This document shows positions 45,932-52,953 of a stretch of DNA of 64,000 nt, one piece after another. A program made the translations under genes and the position numbers. Each line of letters opens with the position of its first letter. Positions within the stretch are counted from its first letter, which is position 1. Origin of the DNA: JAGQZY01 sp965219545 (lineage in GTDB: Bacteria > Bdellovibrionota > Bdellovibrionia > Bdellovibrionales > JAGQZY01); the NCBI GenBank assembly GCA_965219545.1, contig CBDCNX010000002.1, positions 1 to 64,000 on the forward strand, in the 5' to 3' direction. The notes beneath the pieces were generated by a model that did not search any database, was not told where the DNA came from, and worked only from the letters and a program-made list of their open reading frames with translations.

Positions 45932-46337
45932 ATCCATTTTGGAACTCATTAAAAATGGTCATAAGGCTGAATCTGACAAACGTAATGATAATATCGTACT
46001 TAAGATCATGACAAGAGAGAAAGTCATAGCCCGTCTTTCCACTGAAAATAATGGAAAGATTTTTACCCTTACCTACACGGAGGACTTTAACACTTCAGGG
46101 GTTCCTCCTTTCAACATGAATTTTTTTGAAAAACCTGAAATTGGAAAAGTCTACAAAAGTGAGGTCCTCTGGTATCCTTTTGCAGCGAGAATACCCAGTC
46201 CATCACGTCCTGATTTCCAGGAAGCAATGGACAAAGCCGGGCTCAAAGGGGATGAACCTGTTTTGGAAATCATTGGAAAAGTTTCCAGAATCAGTATTTC
46301 CCGCTCCTGGTCAATCCATTTTGGGACAGCCGCTTGA
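45924..46337 (+). CDS. HipA N-terminal-subdomain-like (HipS/HIRAN-like) partner protein
   Basis: 137 residues, overlapping the kinase by 8 bases, so co-translated. The segment VIARLSTENNGKIFTLTYTEDF and WYPFAARIPSPSRPDFQEAM resembles the small proteins encoded beside HipA-like kinases (LxPFFANRIP-type motif), where HipS of HipBST acts as the antitoxin. No HipB-type DNA-binding gene is next to it. I infer a two-part kinase/antitoxin module. The family match is by motif only. Confidence 0.55.
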   Translation: MFKSILELIKNGHKAESDKRNDNIVLKIMTREKVIARLSTENNGKIFTLTYTEDFNTSGVPPFNMNFFEKPEIGKVYKSEVLWYPFAARIPSPSRPDFQEAMDKAGLKGDEPVLEIIGKVSRISISRSWSIHFGTAA

Positions 46338-46519
46338 TTATATATTTTCAATTTTTCTGTTTCATTTCACAAGAAGAAATCCCGATTGTTTTTATTTTAA
46401 ACTTAAGCAATTCTGTCATCTTGATCCATCGACCGGATTCTTTCCAAAGATCTGCCGGTTGAACCATAGGCATGAGAATTTCATGACAGTTGACATAGTA
46501 AGGCTATGAATTTATAACT

Positions 46520-46572
46520 TATACTGAAGACCATTTGTTTTTCATGTAACTTTGAGAGACCACTTGTTTTAA
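46520..46572. repeat. Family-1 left end joined to GAGACCACTTGTTTTAA motif
   Basis: TATACTGAAGACCATTTGTT at the left, then the block shared with 23022-23055. Its last bases provide the TAA stop codon (46571-46569) of the antitoxin gene. Confidence 0.6.
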
Positions 46573-46868
46573 GCGGCTCCCTCTTCAATGCCTTTTATTC
46601 CCAAAGTGAGTCCAAAGGGTTTAAGCATTTTCTCAAGGGTTTCTTTAGTTGGATTGTATTCCAGGTTGATAGCCCTCTGGACTGTGGCAGGTGTTAAATC
46701 AATAAGACAGCAAAACTCCTTAACACCATAACCACGGATTGTTTTCCCCAAAGCCTCCTGTAAAGAATCCCCCTCATCAATCAAATCTGAAAGAAAGTCC
46801 CTGGCAAAATCAAGATCATTGAGTTTTTCAGCCAATGTTTCGTTCCAATCAACAGATCTTTTAGGCAT
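46569..46868 (-). CDS. HTH-type antitoxin (HigA-like)
   Basis: 99 residues. Helix-turn-helix in YGVKEFCCLIDLTPATVQRA, followed by a C-terminal PTKETLEKMLKPFGLTLGIK typical of HigA2/XRE antitoxins paired with Gp49-like toxins. Starts 1 base after the toxin stop, in the toxin-first order of higBA loci. Its stop codon comes from an inserted repeat, so the native end may have differed by a few residues. Confidence 0.78.
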   Translation of the reverse strand: MPKRSVDWNETLAEKLNDLDFARDFLSDLIDEGDSLQEALGKTIRGYGVKEFCCLIDLTPATVQRAINLEYNPTKETLEKMLKPFGLTLGIKGIEEGAA

Positions 46869-46869
46869 T

Positions 46870-47184
46870 TTAATCCTCCAAATAATTCTTTAAATAAACT
46901 TCAGCTTTTTTAATATCTTTTCTTTGTCCTGATTTATCACCACCACATAACAACAACACAATTTCCCTATCCAGTTTTGCAAAATAGAGCCTGTATCCTG
47001 GACCAAAAAAGAACCTGGCCTCAAAAATATTTTTACTGATTCTTTTATGATCCCCAAAGTTGCCATCCTGAAATCGGGCGATACGGGCAAGTATTTTCGA
47101 TTGGTATCTTCTGTCCAGTTTATCCAGCCACAGCTTAAAAGGTCTTTTCCCATTTTCATCCAGATATTCTTTGATGGTGAACAT
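46870..47184 (-). CDS. RelE/HigB-type toxin (phage Gp49-like)
   Basis: 104 residues from MFTIKEYLDENGKRPFKLWL; AGGAG lies before this ATG, while an upstream in-frame start at 47205 lacks one. Family pattern: ILARIARFQDGNFGDHKRIS, EARFFFGPGYRLYFAKL, LLLCGGDKSGQRKDIKKAEV. Such toxins cut mRNA at the ribosome. Likely co-repressed with its antitoxin. Confidence 0.82.
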   Translation of the reverse strand: MFTIKEYLDENGKRPFKLWLDKLDRRYQSKILARIARFQDGNFGDHKRISKNIFEARFFFGPGYRLYFAKLDREIVLLLCGGDKSGQRKDIKKAEVYLKNYLED

Positions 47185-47234
47185 AACACTCCTAATAAAT
47201 ATCATATATGATATTTATTATCAAGCCTGTTTTT

Positions 47235-47528
47235 TTAAAAAAATCCCCTCCTGAAACCTGCGTCTAATTTCAGGACCGACTGGAAAAAATCAATGATAAG
47301 GCAAAGGTTTTCCAATGTGGGATTGCTGTCATCCTTGCACATATCATAAAGGGTTGTCCGGGGGATTCCTGTAGATTCGGAAATAGAGGTTCCCCCAAAG
47401 CGTTTTATCAAAGCATAGAGAGATGATTTAATATCATCGGCATCCCCGTCATTCCAGGCTTCAAAAAAGCTCTGGATAAGTTCGGAATCCGAGTATTTAT
47501 TCATATTCTTTGATTCTCGTTTCGCCAT
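47235..47528 (-). CDS. HTH-type antitoxin of a second RelE/HigB locus, C-terminus altered by a repeat
   Basis: 97 residues. Starts MAKRESKNMNKYSD and overlaps the toxin gene by 32 bases. HTH in GGTSISESTGIPRTTLYDMC and PTLENLCLIIDFF. The last 14 residues (SVLKLDAGFRRGFF) and the stop codon are encoded by a family-2 repeat (47245-47281), so the original C-terminus has been replaced. Confidence 0.72.
   Translation of the reverse strand: MAKRESKNMNKYSDSELIQSFFEAWNDGDADDIKSSLYALIKRFGGTSISESTGIPRTTLYDMCKDDSNPTLENLCLIIDFFQSVLKLDAGFRRGFF
47245..47281 (-). repeat. Family-2 repeat end inside the antitoxin gene
   Basis: Reads AGTCGGTCCTGAAATTAGAC then GCAGGTTTCAGGAGG on the minus strand, matching 34336-34368 with one change. 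It encodes the antitoxin's last residues. Confidence 0.7.
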
Positions 47529-47830
47529 TTTTTACTCCATCCAAAAGTTTTTTCGCTGTTTTAATATCTTTACTCTGTTTGTCTTTGTGACCACCTAAAA
47601 GCAAAATAACACCGTCAATTTCAGCACAGTACAGACGAAAGGCTCCCATAGCTCCTGTTTTCCATTTAATCTCCCAGAATGTTATCAAACCTTTTGTGAA
47701 ATCCCGTGTTTCCATCCACAAGCCGTTGAATCCTCTGGTCAATTCTGATTCTAAGAGAACGATCAACACCACTGATCCATGAGGAGAATTCTTCGGTACA
47801 TTTCACAATAACAGTTGTACGATAAATCAT
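47497..47830 (-). pseudogene. RelE/HigB-type toxin, frameshifted
   Basis: ATG at 47830 opens MIYRTTVIVKCTEEFSSWIS and RIQRLVDGNTGFHKRFDNIL, then hits a stop. The rest, EIKWKTGAMGAFRLYCAEID and LLLGGHKDKQSKDIKTAKKL, is in another frame and runs to 47497. Removing one base from the CCC at 47673-47675 (GGG on the coding strand) yields one normal toxin of about 110 residues. If the break is real the toxin is dead while its antitoxin stays intact. Confidence 0.75.
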
Positions 47831-48068
47831 ACAGATTGTCAAGACTTAATCAGATCAGCCCTTATCAGGTAAGATTCTTAAATAAAAAATGAACAAAAAA
47901 ATAAAAAAGATTTTTTCTTTGAAATGTCCAGAAATACAAATGTCAAAAAAGAGCAAAGTATGCAAAGCAGTCAGAGGAAATTTCAAAAATTGAGAACAAG
48001 AAAAATCAATAGGTTAGAGAAAAGAGAATAGGAAAAAAAGAAACACTCCCCCTCCCATATATACTTTT
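47831..48068. other. AT-rich gap, no gene seen
   Basis: About 240 bp of A-rich sequence between the toxin gene (minus) and the MerR gene (plus). It must hold the promoter of the TA locus. No repeat copy recognised. Confidence 0.4.
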
Positions 48069-48096
48069 ATAAATCTATAATAAACTATAGATTTAT
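48069..48096. promoter_or_regulatory. Perfect 28-bp palindrome, probable operator of the MerR-type gene
   Basis: ATAAATCTATA, six bases (ATAAAC), then TATAGATTTAT: 11-bp perfect arms ending 6 bp before the regulator's ATG. A half-site AAATCTATA recurs at 48539-48547, upstream of the next genes. The layout fits self-regulation by the adjacent MerR-type protein. Confidence 0.6.
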
Positions 48097-48102
48097 GACT
48101 CA

Positions 48103-48513
48103 ATGCGTGTTATATCCACGAAAATGAAGGAATTACGAAAAAAAATCCATCCTAACAGTGGATTTATTCCCATTGGAAAGCTCTCAAAGAAAACGAACCT
48201 AAAAGTCGTGACGATCCGTTATTATGAGAGTTTAAAACTTCTTCCTGACCCCAGACGAAAAGCTTCCCCTAAAAACAGAAAATACTCGGAAGCCTATGTT
48301 TCAAGGCTTGTCTTCATCAAAAAGGCCAGGGACTTGGGGTTCTCCCTCAAGGAAATATCAGAAATGATCCGATGGGTGGAGAAAGAAAAGAAAATCCCCA
48401 GAAAGAGCCTTGTAAAAAAAGTCTATGCAAAAATGGATATTATTGAACAAAAAATCCTCCAACTCAGAAGTCTTAGAAGGGAGCTTTATAAATTGCTTAC
48501 AGGGGAGTCATGA
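48103..48513 (+). CDS. MerR-family transcriptional regulator
   Basis: 136 residues. N-terminal winged-helix PIGKLSKKTNLKVVTIRYYE and KYSEAYVSRLVFIKKARDLG, then a long dimerisation helix (VYAKMDIIEQKILQLRSLRR). No metal-binding cysteines, so it is not a classic metal sensor, and no separate ligand domain. ATG 48103 leaves no room for a ribosome site after the palindrome; ATG 48124 is the alternative. It lies upstream of the SDH_sah protease gene group on the same strand and may control it. Confidence 0.8.
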   Translation: MRVISTKMKELRKKIHPNSGFIPIGKLSKKTNLKVVTIRYYESLKLLPDPRRKASPKNRKYSEAYVSRLVFIKKARDLGFSLKEISEMIRWVEKEKKIPRKSLVKKVYAKMDIIEQKILQLRSLRRELYKLLTGES

Positions 48514-48787
48514 AAGTATTGAAATGAAATTGACTGAAAAATCTATAAAATGGAAAAAATGGGAGTGAGAAAGTATTCCAAATCGAGATATATTCCGTTT
48601 TTTATCCATATTTAAGTAATTGATTTTACTTGTGAATTAAAGACTTGTTTCATAATGACTGAATTTTAAAAAGGTTAGACTTCCCATTCAATCCAAAGAT
48701 ATTTGTCTTTTTACTTGAAATAAACCGAACTTTGACCGATATTGATTTTAGAAGTTGTGTTTTTTCTCAGTGCAAAAAGGAAATACT
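48514..48787. other. Gap with palindrome half-site
   Basis: 274 bp, AT-rich. Contains AAATCTATA (48539-48547), half of the palindrome at 48069-48096. No gene seen; likely promoter region for the following small ORF and protease. Confidence 0.4.
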
Positions 48788-48993
48788 ATGGATAAAAAAA
48801 AATAGAAGCCAATTTGGATAAGCAAACCAAAGAATTGATGGAAATTTCAAGAGAAGTATTGGATGTTTCCCTTAAACTGAACAAGAAGAATCAGAAACTG
48901 GAAAAGCCCGGAACCCCTTACGAAGAAGCAGTAAAAATGAATCCGTATGTGTCAAAATACAACACTATTTCTTATTCCTATTATCAATCCTAA
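48788..48993 (+). pseudogene. Small helical protein, frameshifted in an A9 run
   Basis: ATG at 48788 reads MDKKK then stops. If the A9 run at 48793-48801 were A10, a 68-residue protein results: KIEANLDKQTKELMEISREV, LDVSLKLNKKNQKLEKPGTP, ending YNTISYSYYQS at 48993. The first 40 residues look coiled-coil-like. It lies 12 bp upstream of the next gene. Not recognised. Confidence 0.45.
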
Positions 48994-49005
48994 AAAAATA
49001 TCAAA

Positions 49006-49206
49006 ATGTCAGAAAGAAACCAAAGAAATAAGCCTGAAAAGCTGAATCTACCTGAAATTGAAAAAAACAATCTTCAAAGAAAAAAAATCCAAAAACATTT
49101 ACCACAAATGCCTTTTAGACTTCAACTCCAACAGATGAAGGCAGATGCTGAAAATCAGATCTTTCAAAGATTACTTGCAGCCAGAAAGAATTTTATAACA
49201 GATTGA
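49006..49206 (+). CDS. N-terminal segment of SDH_sah-type protease (own short frame)
   Basis: 66 residues, very basic and glutamine-rich (PEIEKNNLQRKKIQKHLPQM, LLAARKNFITD). The frame ends just where the sequence IEEIRSSKVIVYYS begins in another frame (49202 on), which leads without a stop into the protease at 49244. One missing base near 49200 would make a single protein of about 324 residues. So this is probably the N-terminus of the next gene rather than a separate peptide. Confidence 0.5.
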   Translation: MSERNQRNKPEKLNLPEIEKNNLQRKKIQKHLPQMPFRLQLQQMKADAENQIFQRLLAARKNFITD

Positions 49207-49243
49207 AGAAATCAGATCTTCTAAAGTAATTGTTTATTATTCT

Positions 49244-49981
49244 TTGAAAATTCTCGAACCTACAGATTTTGAAATCATATTTGAATGTGTGGATCCACTG
49301 GGAAAACAGAAAAATCTGGACTTGTATATTTTAAGCCAAGGAGGTTTAGCAGGTCCTGCATATAAAATTGCACGCCTTTTTCAAAATTATAGCAAAGACA
49401 AATTTTCTGTCTTAATTCCTTATTATGCTAAAAGTGCAGCAACTATATTATCTTTAGGTGCTGACGAAATTATTATGGGACCACCATCTGAATTGGGTCC
49501 TATTGATCCTCAATTCATGAATCCTAATTCTCCACCTGTATCAGCTTTAACTATTAAAGAAGCTTTAGATTATATTACCAAAGCGGTAAAAGAAGATCCA
49601 AAAATGGCTCCAGTCTATGTTCCTCTTTTGAATAAAATGGATTTGATAACGTTTGGTCATTTTGAAAGAGAAATAGAAAGTGCGAAGCAATATGGGGAAG
49701 AGCTTTTAATTTCAAAAAAAATAAATCCATTGACAAAAATAAAAGCCAAAGAGGTAGCTAACAGTTTTACTAAGCAATATAAAACCCATGGTTTTGTGAT
49801 TGATGGAAAATCGGCAATTTCTTTGTTGGGGAATAATACTGTTAAATTACTTAACTCAGATGAAACAACATGGAAATGTATGTGGCAGTTACATAATACT
49901 TATCAACAATATATGCAAAATAAGAAACGGGTTGTTAAAATTATTGAAACATTAAATGAAACCTATGAAATAGAAACTTAA
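49244..49981 (+). CDS. SDH_sah family serine protease (ClpP/SppA class)
   Basis: 245 residues from a TTG; the open frame extends back to about 49190. ClpP-crotonase fold: DLYILSQGGLAGPAYKIARL (oxyanion-loop glycines), then VLIPYYAKSAATILSLGADE with the nucleophile Ser in KSAATILS, and GPPSELGPIDPQF. C-terminal helical part with a conserved lysine region. Proteins of this family cleave proteins in or near the membrane; no signal peptide here, so cytoplasmic. It forms a run with a MerR regulator, a small helical ORF and a DUF6941-like protein. Base composition is more AT-rich than the metabolic genes, suggesting transfer. Confidence 0.75.
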   Translation: MKILEPTDFEIIFECVDPLGKQKNLDLYILSQGGLAGPAYKIARLFQNYSKDKFSVLIPYYAKSAATILSLGADEIIMGPPSELGPIDPQFMNPNSPPVSALTIKEALDYITKAVKEDPKMAPVYVPLLNKMDLITFGHFEREIESAKQYGEELLISKKINPLTKIKAKEVANSFTKQYKTHGFVIDGKSAISLLGNNTVKLLNSDETTWKCMWQLHNTYQQYMQNKKRVVKIIETLNETYEIET

Positions 49982-49990
49982 AAGATAAAA

Positions 49991-50389
49991 ATGAACGAAC
50001 CAAAAGAAAAAAAAGAATCTATAGAACCTATACTTCAATATGCTATCCTGTGTGATGCAACAGCTAAAGATCAATCTGGAAAACCAGTTTACATTGGAGC
50101 ATTCGATAGGCTCACTAAGCCTATAATATTACCACAATTTGTTGTTGTATTAAAATGGATATGTGGCGTAGGTTCTCATAACTTCAAATTTAAAATATAT
50201 GATCCTGATCTCGGAGTATTACGAACATTTGATGAGTTCAAAATGGAATTTAAAAGAAAAACAGATATAGTCAATCTTGAGTATCCAATCATGAATTTTC
50301 ATTTTGAAAAAGTTGGGGTTTATTGGATAGAGATTATTTTAAACAACGAAAGTTATCTATCCATACCTTTGCCCGTTCATCAACAATAA
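49991..50389 (+). CDS. DUF6941-like protein, Ig-type fold
   Basis: 132 residues, 9 bp after the protease gene. ILQYAILCDATAKDQSGKPV, then YIGAFDRLTKP, FKFKIYDPDLGVLRTFDEFK and GVYWIEIILNNESYLSIPLP match the pattern of small all-beta proteins (DUF6941) with an initial LCD and a final edge strand. No known function. Its tight spacing suggests it acts with the protease, perhaps as substrate or binding adaptor (inference). Confidence 0.6.
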   Translation: MNEPKEKKESIEPILQYAILCDATAKDQSGKPVYIGAFDRLTKPIILPQFVVVLKWICGVGSHNFKFKIYDPDLGVLRTFDEFKMEFKRKTDIVNLEYPIMNFHFEKVGVYWIEIILNNESYLSIPLPVHQQ

Positions 50390-50454
50390 CAAACTTTTCA
50401 TTTCTATCTAAAAGATCAAGTCATCCAAAAGTCACCCAACTTTGAAATTTGCTG

Positions 50455-50575
50455 AAAAATCCAGAAATAAGAAGCCCTGCGTTACCTTCTCGCTTGTGTG
50501 TTATTAAATACTTACAAACTTTGGTTTTTTTAAAACTTTCTTCCCAATGACTTAGTACAATTTCAGGATCGACTA
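50455..50575 (-). repeat. Family-2 repeat, about 120-bp copy
   Basis: In reverse it reads TAGTCGATCCTGAAATTGTA ... ACCAAAGTTTGTAAGTATTT ... TCTTATTTCTGGAT, matching 34336-34457 in layout. It lies 16 bp left of the IS66. Confidence 0.65.
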
Positions 50576-50649
50576 AAAAGTCCTAAAATTCGTAACCCCA
50601 ACTTTTGCACGACCTTTTATTTATTTTATTTATTTGCTATTCGGAGTTC

Positions 50650-50976
50650 ATGAAAGTTGAAGAACTAAAAGAGTTAAGTGATAGGATTCGTTCTGAGTTT
50701 AGAGACCGTCCCCGTATTCCCTGGCCAAGAAGTTTTAAACAAATCGTTGTTAAAGAGCTTTCCAATGGGAAGAATGTCCAGGATCTTAGCAAAGCCACGG
50801 GGATCAACGACCAGGTGATCAGAAACTGGCAAAGAAAAACCCAAAAAAAGCAAGAAACAAAGAAACCCATTCAAACAAATCACAGTCAACCCACTTTTCC
50901 GGTCCTCCTCCCCCCTCACCCTGATCTCAAGAACAGGTTTTCAAATCAAAGGGCTTTGTTTCCCACAGCTCTGTGA
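50650..50976 (+). CDS. tnpA: IS66 accessory protein TnpA
   Basis: 108 residues from MKVEELKELSDRIRSEF. HTH-like core RSFKQIVVKELSNGKNVQDL, SKATGINDQVIRNWQRK. Likely binds the IS ends. The start at 50650 is preferred over 50605, which lies in the inverted repeat. Confidence 0.82.
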   Translation: MKVEELKELSDRIRSEFRDRPRIPWPRSFKQIVVKELSNGKNVQDLSKATGINDQVIRNWQRKTQKKQETKKPIQTNHSQPTFPVLLPPHPDLKNRFSNQRALFPTAL

Positions 50977-50997
50977 ACTTCTCAAAAAAGGTCTGCT

Positions 50998-51372
50998 GTG
51001 AAGTTCCCGGATTCCACCAGAGTCTATGTCTACCAAAACCCCATTGATATGCGATGGGCTTTTGAACGTCTGAGTTATCTGGTTACTCAACAAATGGGCC
51101 ACTGTCTTGATGTCGGGGACTTGTTTTTGTTTCTTGGCAACAACAGGAGAAGGTTGAAAGTTTTGCGTTTTGATGGTTCGGGTCTTGTTTTATTTACAAA
51201 GCGAATGGAGAAGAAAAGAGGGTTTATGAATGTGATGGAATTGGATGGAAGAGTTGAGATCAGTCATTGGGAGCTTGAGTTATTGCTGCATGGTTCAGTC
51301 TTGAAAAAGTATTTGCCAGAGGGAAGAAGAGTGTTTGACAATAATAACTATGGAGCTACCCAGAATTGTTAA
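50998..51372 (+). CDS. tnpB: IS66 accessory protein TnpB (Orf2)
   Basis: GTG start at 50998; 124 residues. Classic IS66 Orf2 pattern: TRVYVYQNPIDMRWAFERLS, LFLFLGNNRRRLKVLRFDGS, GLVLFTKRMEKKRGF. The role in transposition is essential in studied members but its mechanism is unclear. Overlaps tnpC by 23 bases. Confidence 0.9.
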   Translation: MKFPDSTRVYVYQNPIDMRWAFERLSYLVTQQMGHCLDVGDLFLFLGNNRRRLKVLRFDGSGLVLFTKRMEKKRGFMNVMELDGRVEISHWELELLLHGSVLKKYLPEGRRVFDNNNYGATQNC

Positions 51373-52912
51373 ACAGGAAAACGACCCTGAAGTTTTGAAG
51401 GCTTTTTTTTCATATATTTTCAACGATATTGTCAATGATAATGAAAGATTAAGAAAACATATCAATACTCTTCTCAAGGAAAGGGCCAGGGAATCCCAAA
51501 GGACCTTTGATTTTGAGGATGAGCTTTCAGTGTTACGCAAGAGGATGTTTGGGAAGAGTTCAGAGAAGAGGGGAAATTCCAGTCGTTTGAGGGATTATTC
51601 AAAAAAGCCCCTTTCAGTGCATGCTACAAGTCTGGTTCCCGGTCCTGATGAAAAGGAAATGGAAAGTCTTTTGGAGATCAAAGTGGATCATGAGTTGAGC
51701 CCTGAGAGACTCTCAGAGATTGCCGTAGAGTATGGTTATTCAAAAGATGCCCAGTGGGAGTGTTTAACCAATTTTTACGATGAATCAGAGGAGATTGACA
51801 TTCGAGTTGAGAGTTATGTGAGAAAGAGGCACCGTCGTTTCAAGTACCGTTTGAAAGACTCAAGGAGAACAGAGAAAGAGGTGATAGTGACAGCCCCCGG
51901 AGCTTTAAAGATCATGCCCGGGGCGAAGTATTCCATAGACTTTTCAGTGGATGTGGTGATGAAGAAGTATTTGTACCACCTTCCCCTGGAGAGGATTCGC
52001 AGAGTGATGGAATCAGGGGGATTGAGGGTGGCCACGAAGACCTTGTATGGTCTTTGTTTTTTTGTTCACTGTTATTTGGAGGATATGGCGGAGAGGATCA
52101 GGGGTGAGATATTGTCCTGTGGTTTGTGTGTTCATTTGGATGAGACTTCCTGGCCGATAGGTAACAGTAAGCAGAGTGATGGTTATTTGTGGGTTTTGAG
52201 TAACCAGGGGGGGAGTTATTACCGATTTGAGCCGACAAGGAGCGGAAAAATAGCCAAAGAGTTGTTGGGCCCTTATGGGGGCCCGGTGGTTGTTGATGGT
52301 TACAGTGGTTACAAGTCGGGCTTGAGGGAGAGTTATGGTGTGGATTTGGCTTTTTGCTGGTCTCATGTGAGGCGTAAGTTTACGGACATAGAGGGGAATT
52401 ATCCAGGGCCTTGTGGAGAGATATTGGACAGAATAGGGAGGCTTTTTGAAATTGAGAGGAGGGCCTCAAATTATGAGTTTTTAAGGAAGTTGAGAAAAGA
52501 GGAATCAGGAGAATTAACGAAACAGATCAGGGATTGGTTGTTTGAGAAGAAGCCTGAGGCCCGTAGTGAGAGTCATTTATTAAAGGCGATCAATTACACA
52601 TTGAATCACTGGGAGGGGTTAACGCTTTTTTTAAAAGATGTTCGTGTTCCGTTGAGCAATAACGAGGCGGAGCGAACGATCAGGCATTCGGTGATGGGGA
52701 GGAAGAACTTTTATGGGTCCAGGACCATTAACGGAGCAGATGTGATGTCTGTGCTTTACACGGTCATAGAGTCCTGTAAAAAGGTGGAGCTTGATCCCAG
52801 GTCTTACATTCAGATGGTTGTCAGAAAGAAAATAGAAGGGGAAAAAATACAAAATATCCCCACTCCTCTAAAATACGCTAAACAGATCAGAAAAAAAAGC
52901 AAGACCGCCTGA
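51350..52912 (+). CDS. tnpC: IS66 transposase TnpC
   Basis: About 520 residues, complete. N-terminal coiled coil (NDIVNDNERLRKHINTLLKE), then a zinc-finger-like region partly lacking cysteines. The DDE core follows: HLDETSWPIG, VVVDGYSGYKSG, CWSHVRRKFTD, and the C-terminal LSNNEAERTIRHSVMGRKNF with the catalytic Glu. ATG at 51350 inside tnpB; TTG 51335 is also in frame. Confidence 0.92.
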   Translation: MELPRIVKQENDPEVLKAFFSYIFNDIVNDNERLRKHINTLLKERARESQRTFDFEDELSVLRKRMFGKSSEKRGNSSRLRDYSKKPLSVHATSLVPGPDEKEMESLLEIKVDHELSPERLSEIAVEYGYSKDAQWECLTNFYDESEEIDIRVESYVRKRHRRFKYRLKDSRRTEKEVIVTAPGALKIMPGAKYSIDFSVDVVMKKYLYHLPLERIRRVMESGGLRVATKTLYGLCFFVHCYLEDMAERIRGEILSCGLCVHLDETSWPIGNSKQSDGYLWVLSNQGGSYYRFEPTRSGKIAKELLGPYGGPVVVDGYSGYKSGLRESYGVDLAFCWSHVRRKFTDIEGNYPGPCGEILDRIGRLFEIERRASNYEFLRKLRKEESGELTKQIRDWLFEKKPEARSESHLLKAINYTLNHWEGLTLFLKDVRVPLSNNEAERTIRHSVMGRKNFYGSRTINGADVMSVLYTVIESCKKVELDPRSYIQMVVRKKIEGEKIQNIPTPLKYAKQIRKKSKTA

Positions 52913-52953
52913 AAGTTGGGGTTACTAAAATTCAGGATTTCTCTGCACCCTAA

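Larger units (their letters stand above)
50592..52925 (+). mobile_element. IS66-family insertion sequence, complete
   Basis: 2334 bp bounded by GTAACCCCAACTTT (50592-50605) and its inverted copy ending AAAGTTGGGGTTAC (52912-52925). The 8-bp direct repeat TAAAATTC flanks it (50584-50591 and 52926-52933), the expected IS66 duplication. Three genes, tnpA-tnpB-tnpC, all open. It seems recent and possibly active. Confidence 0.93.
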
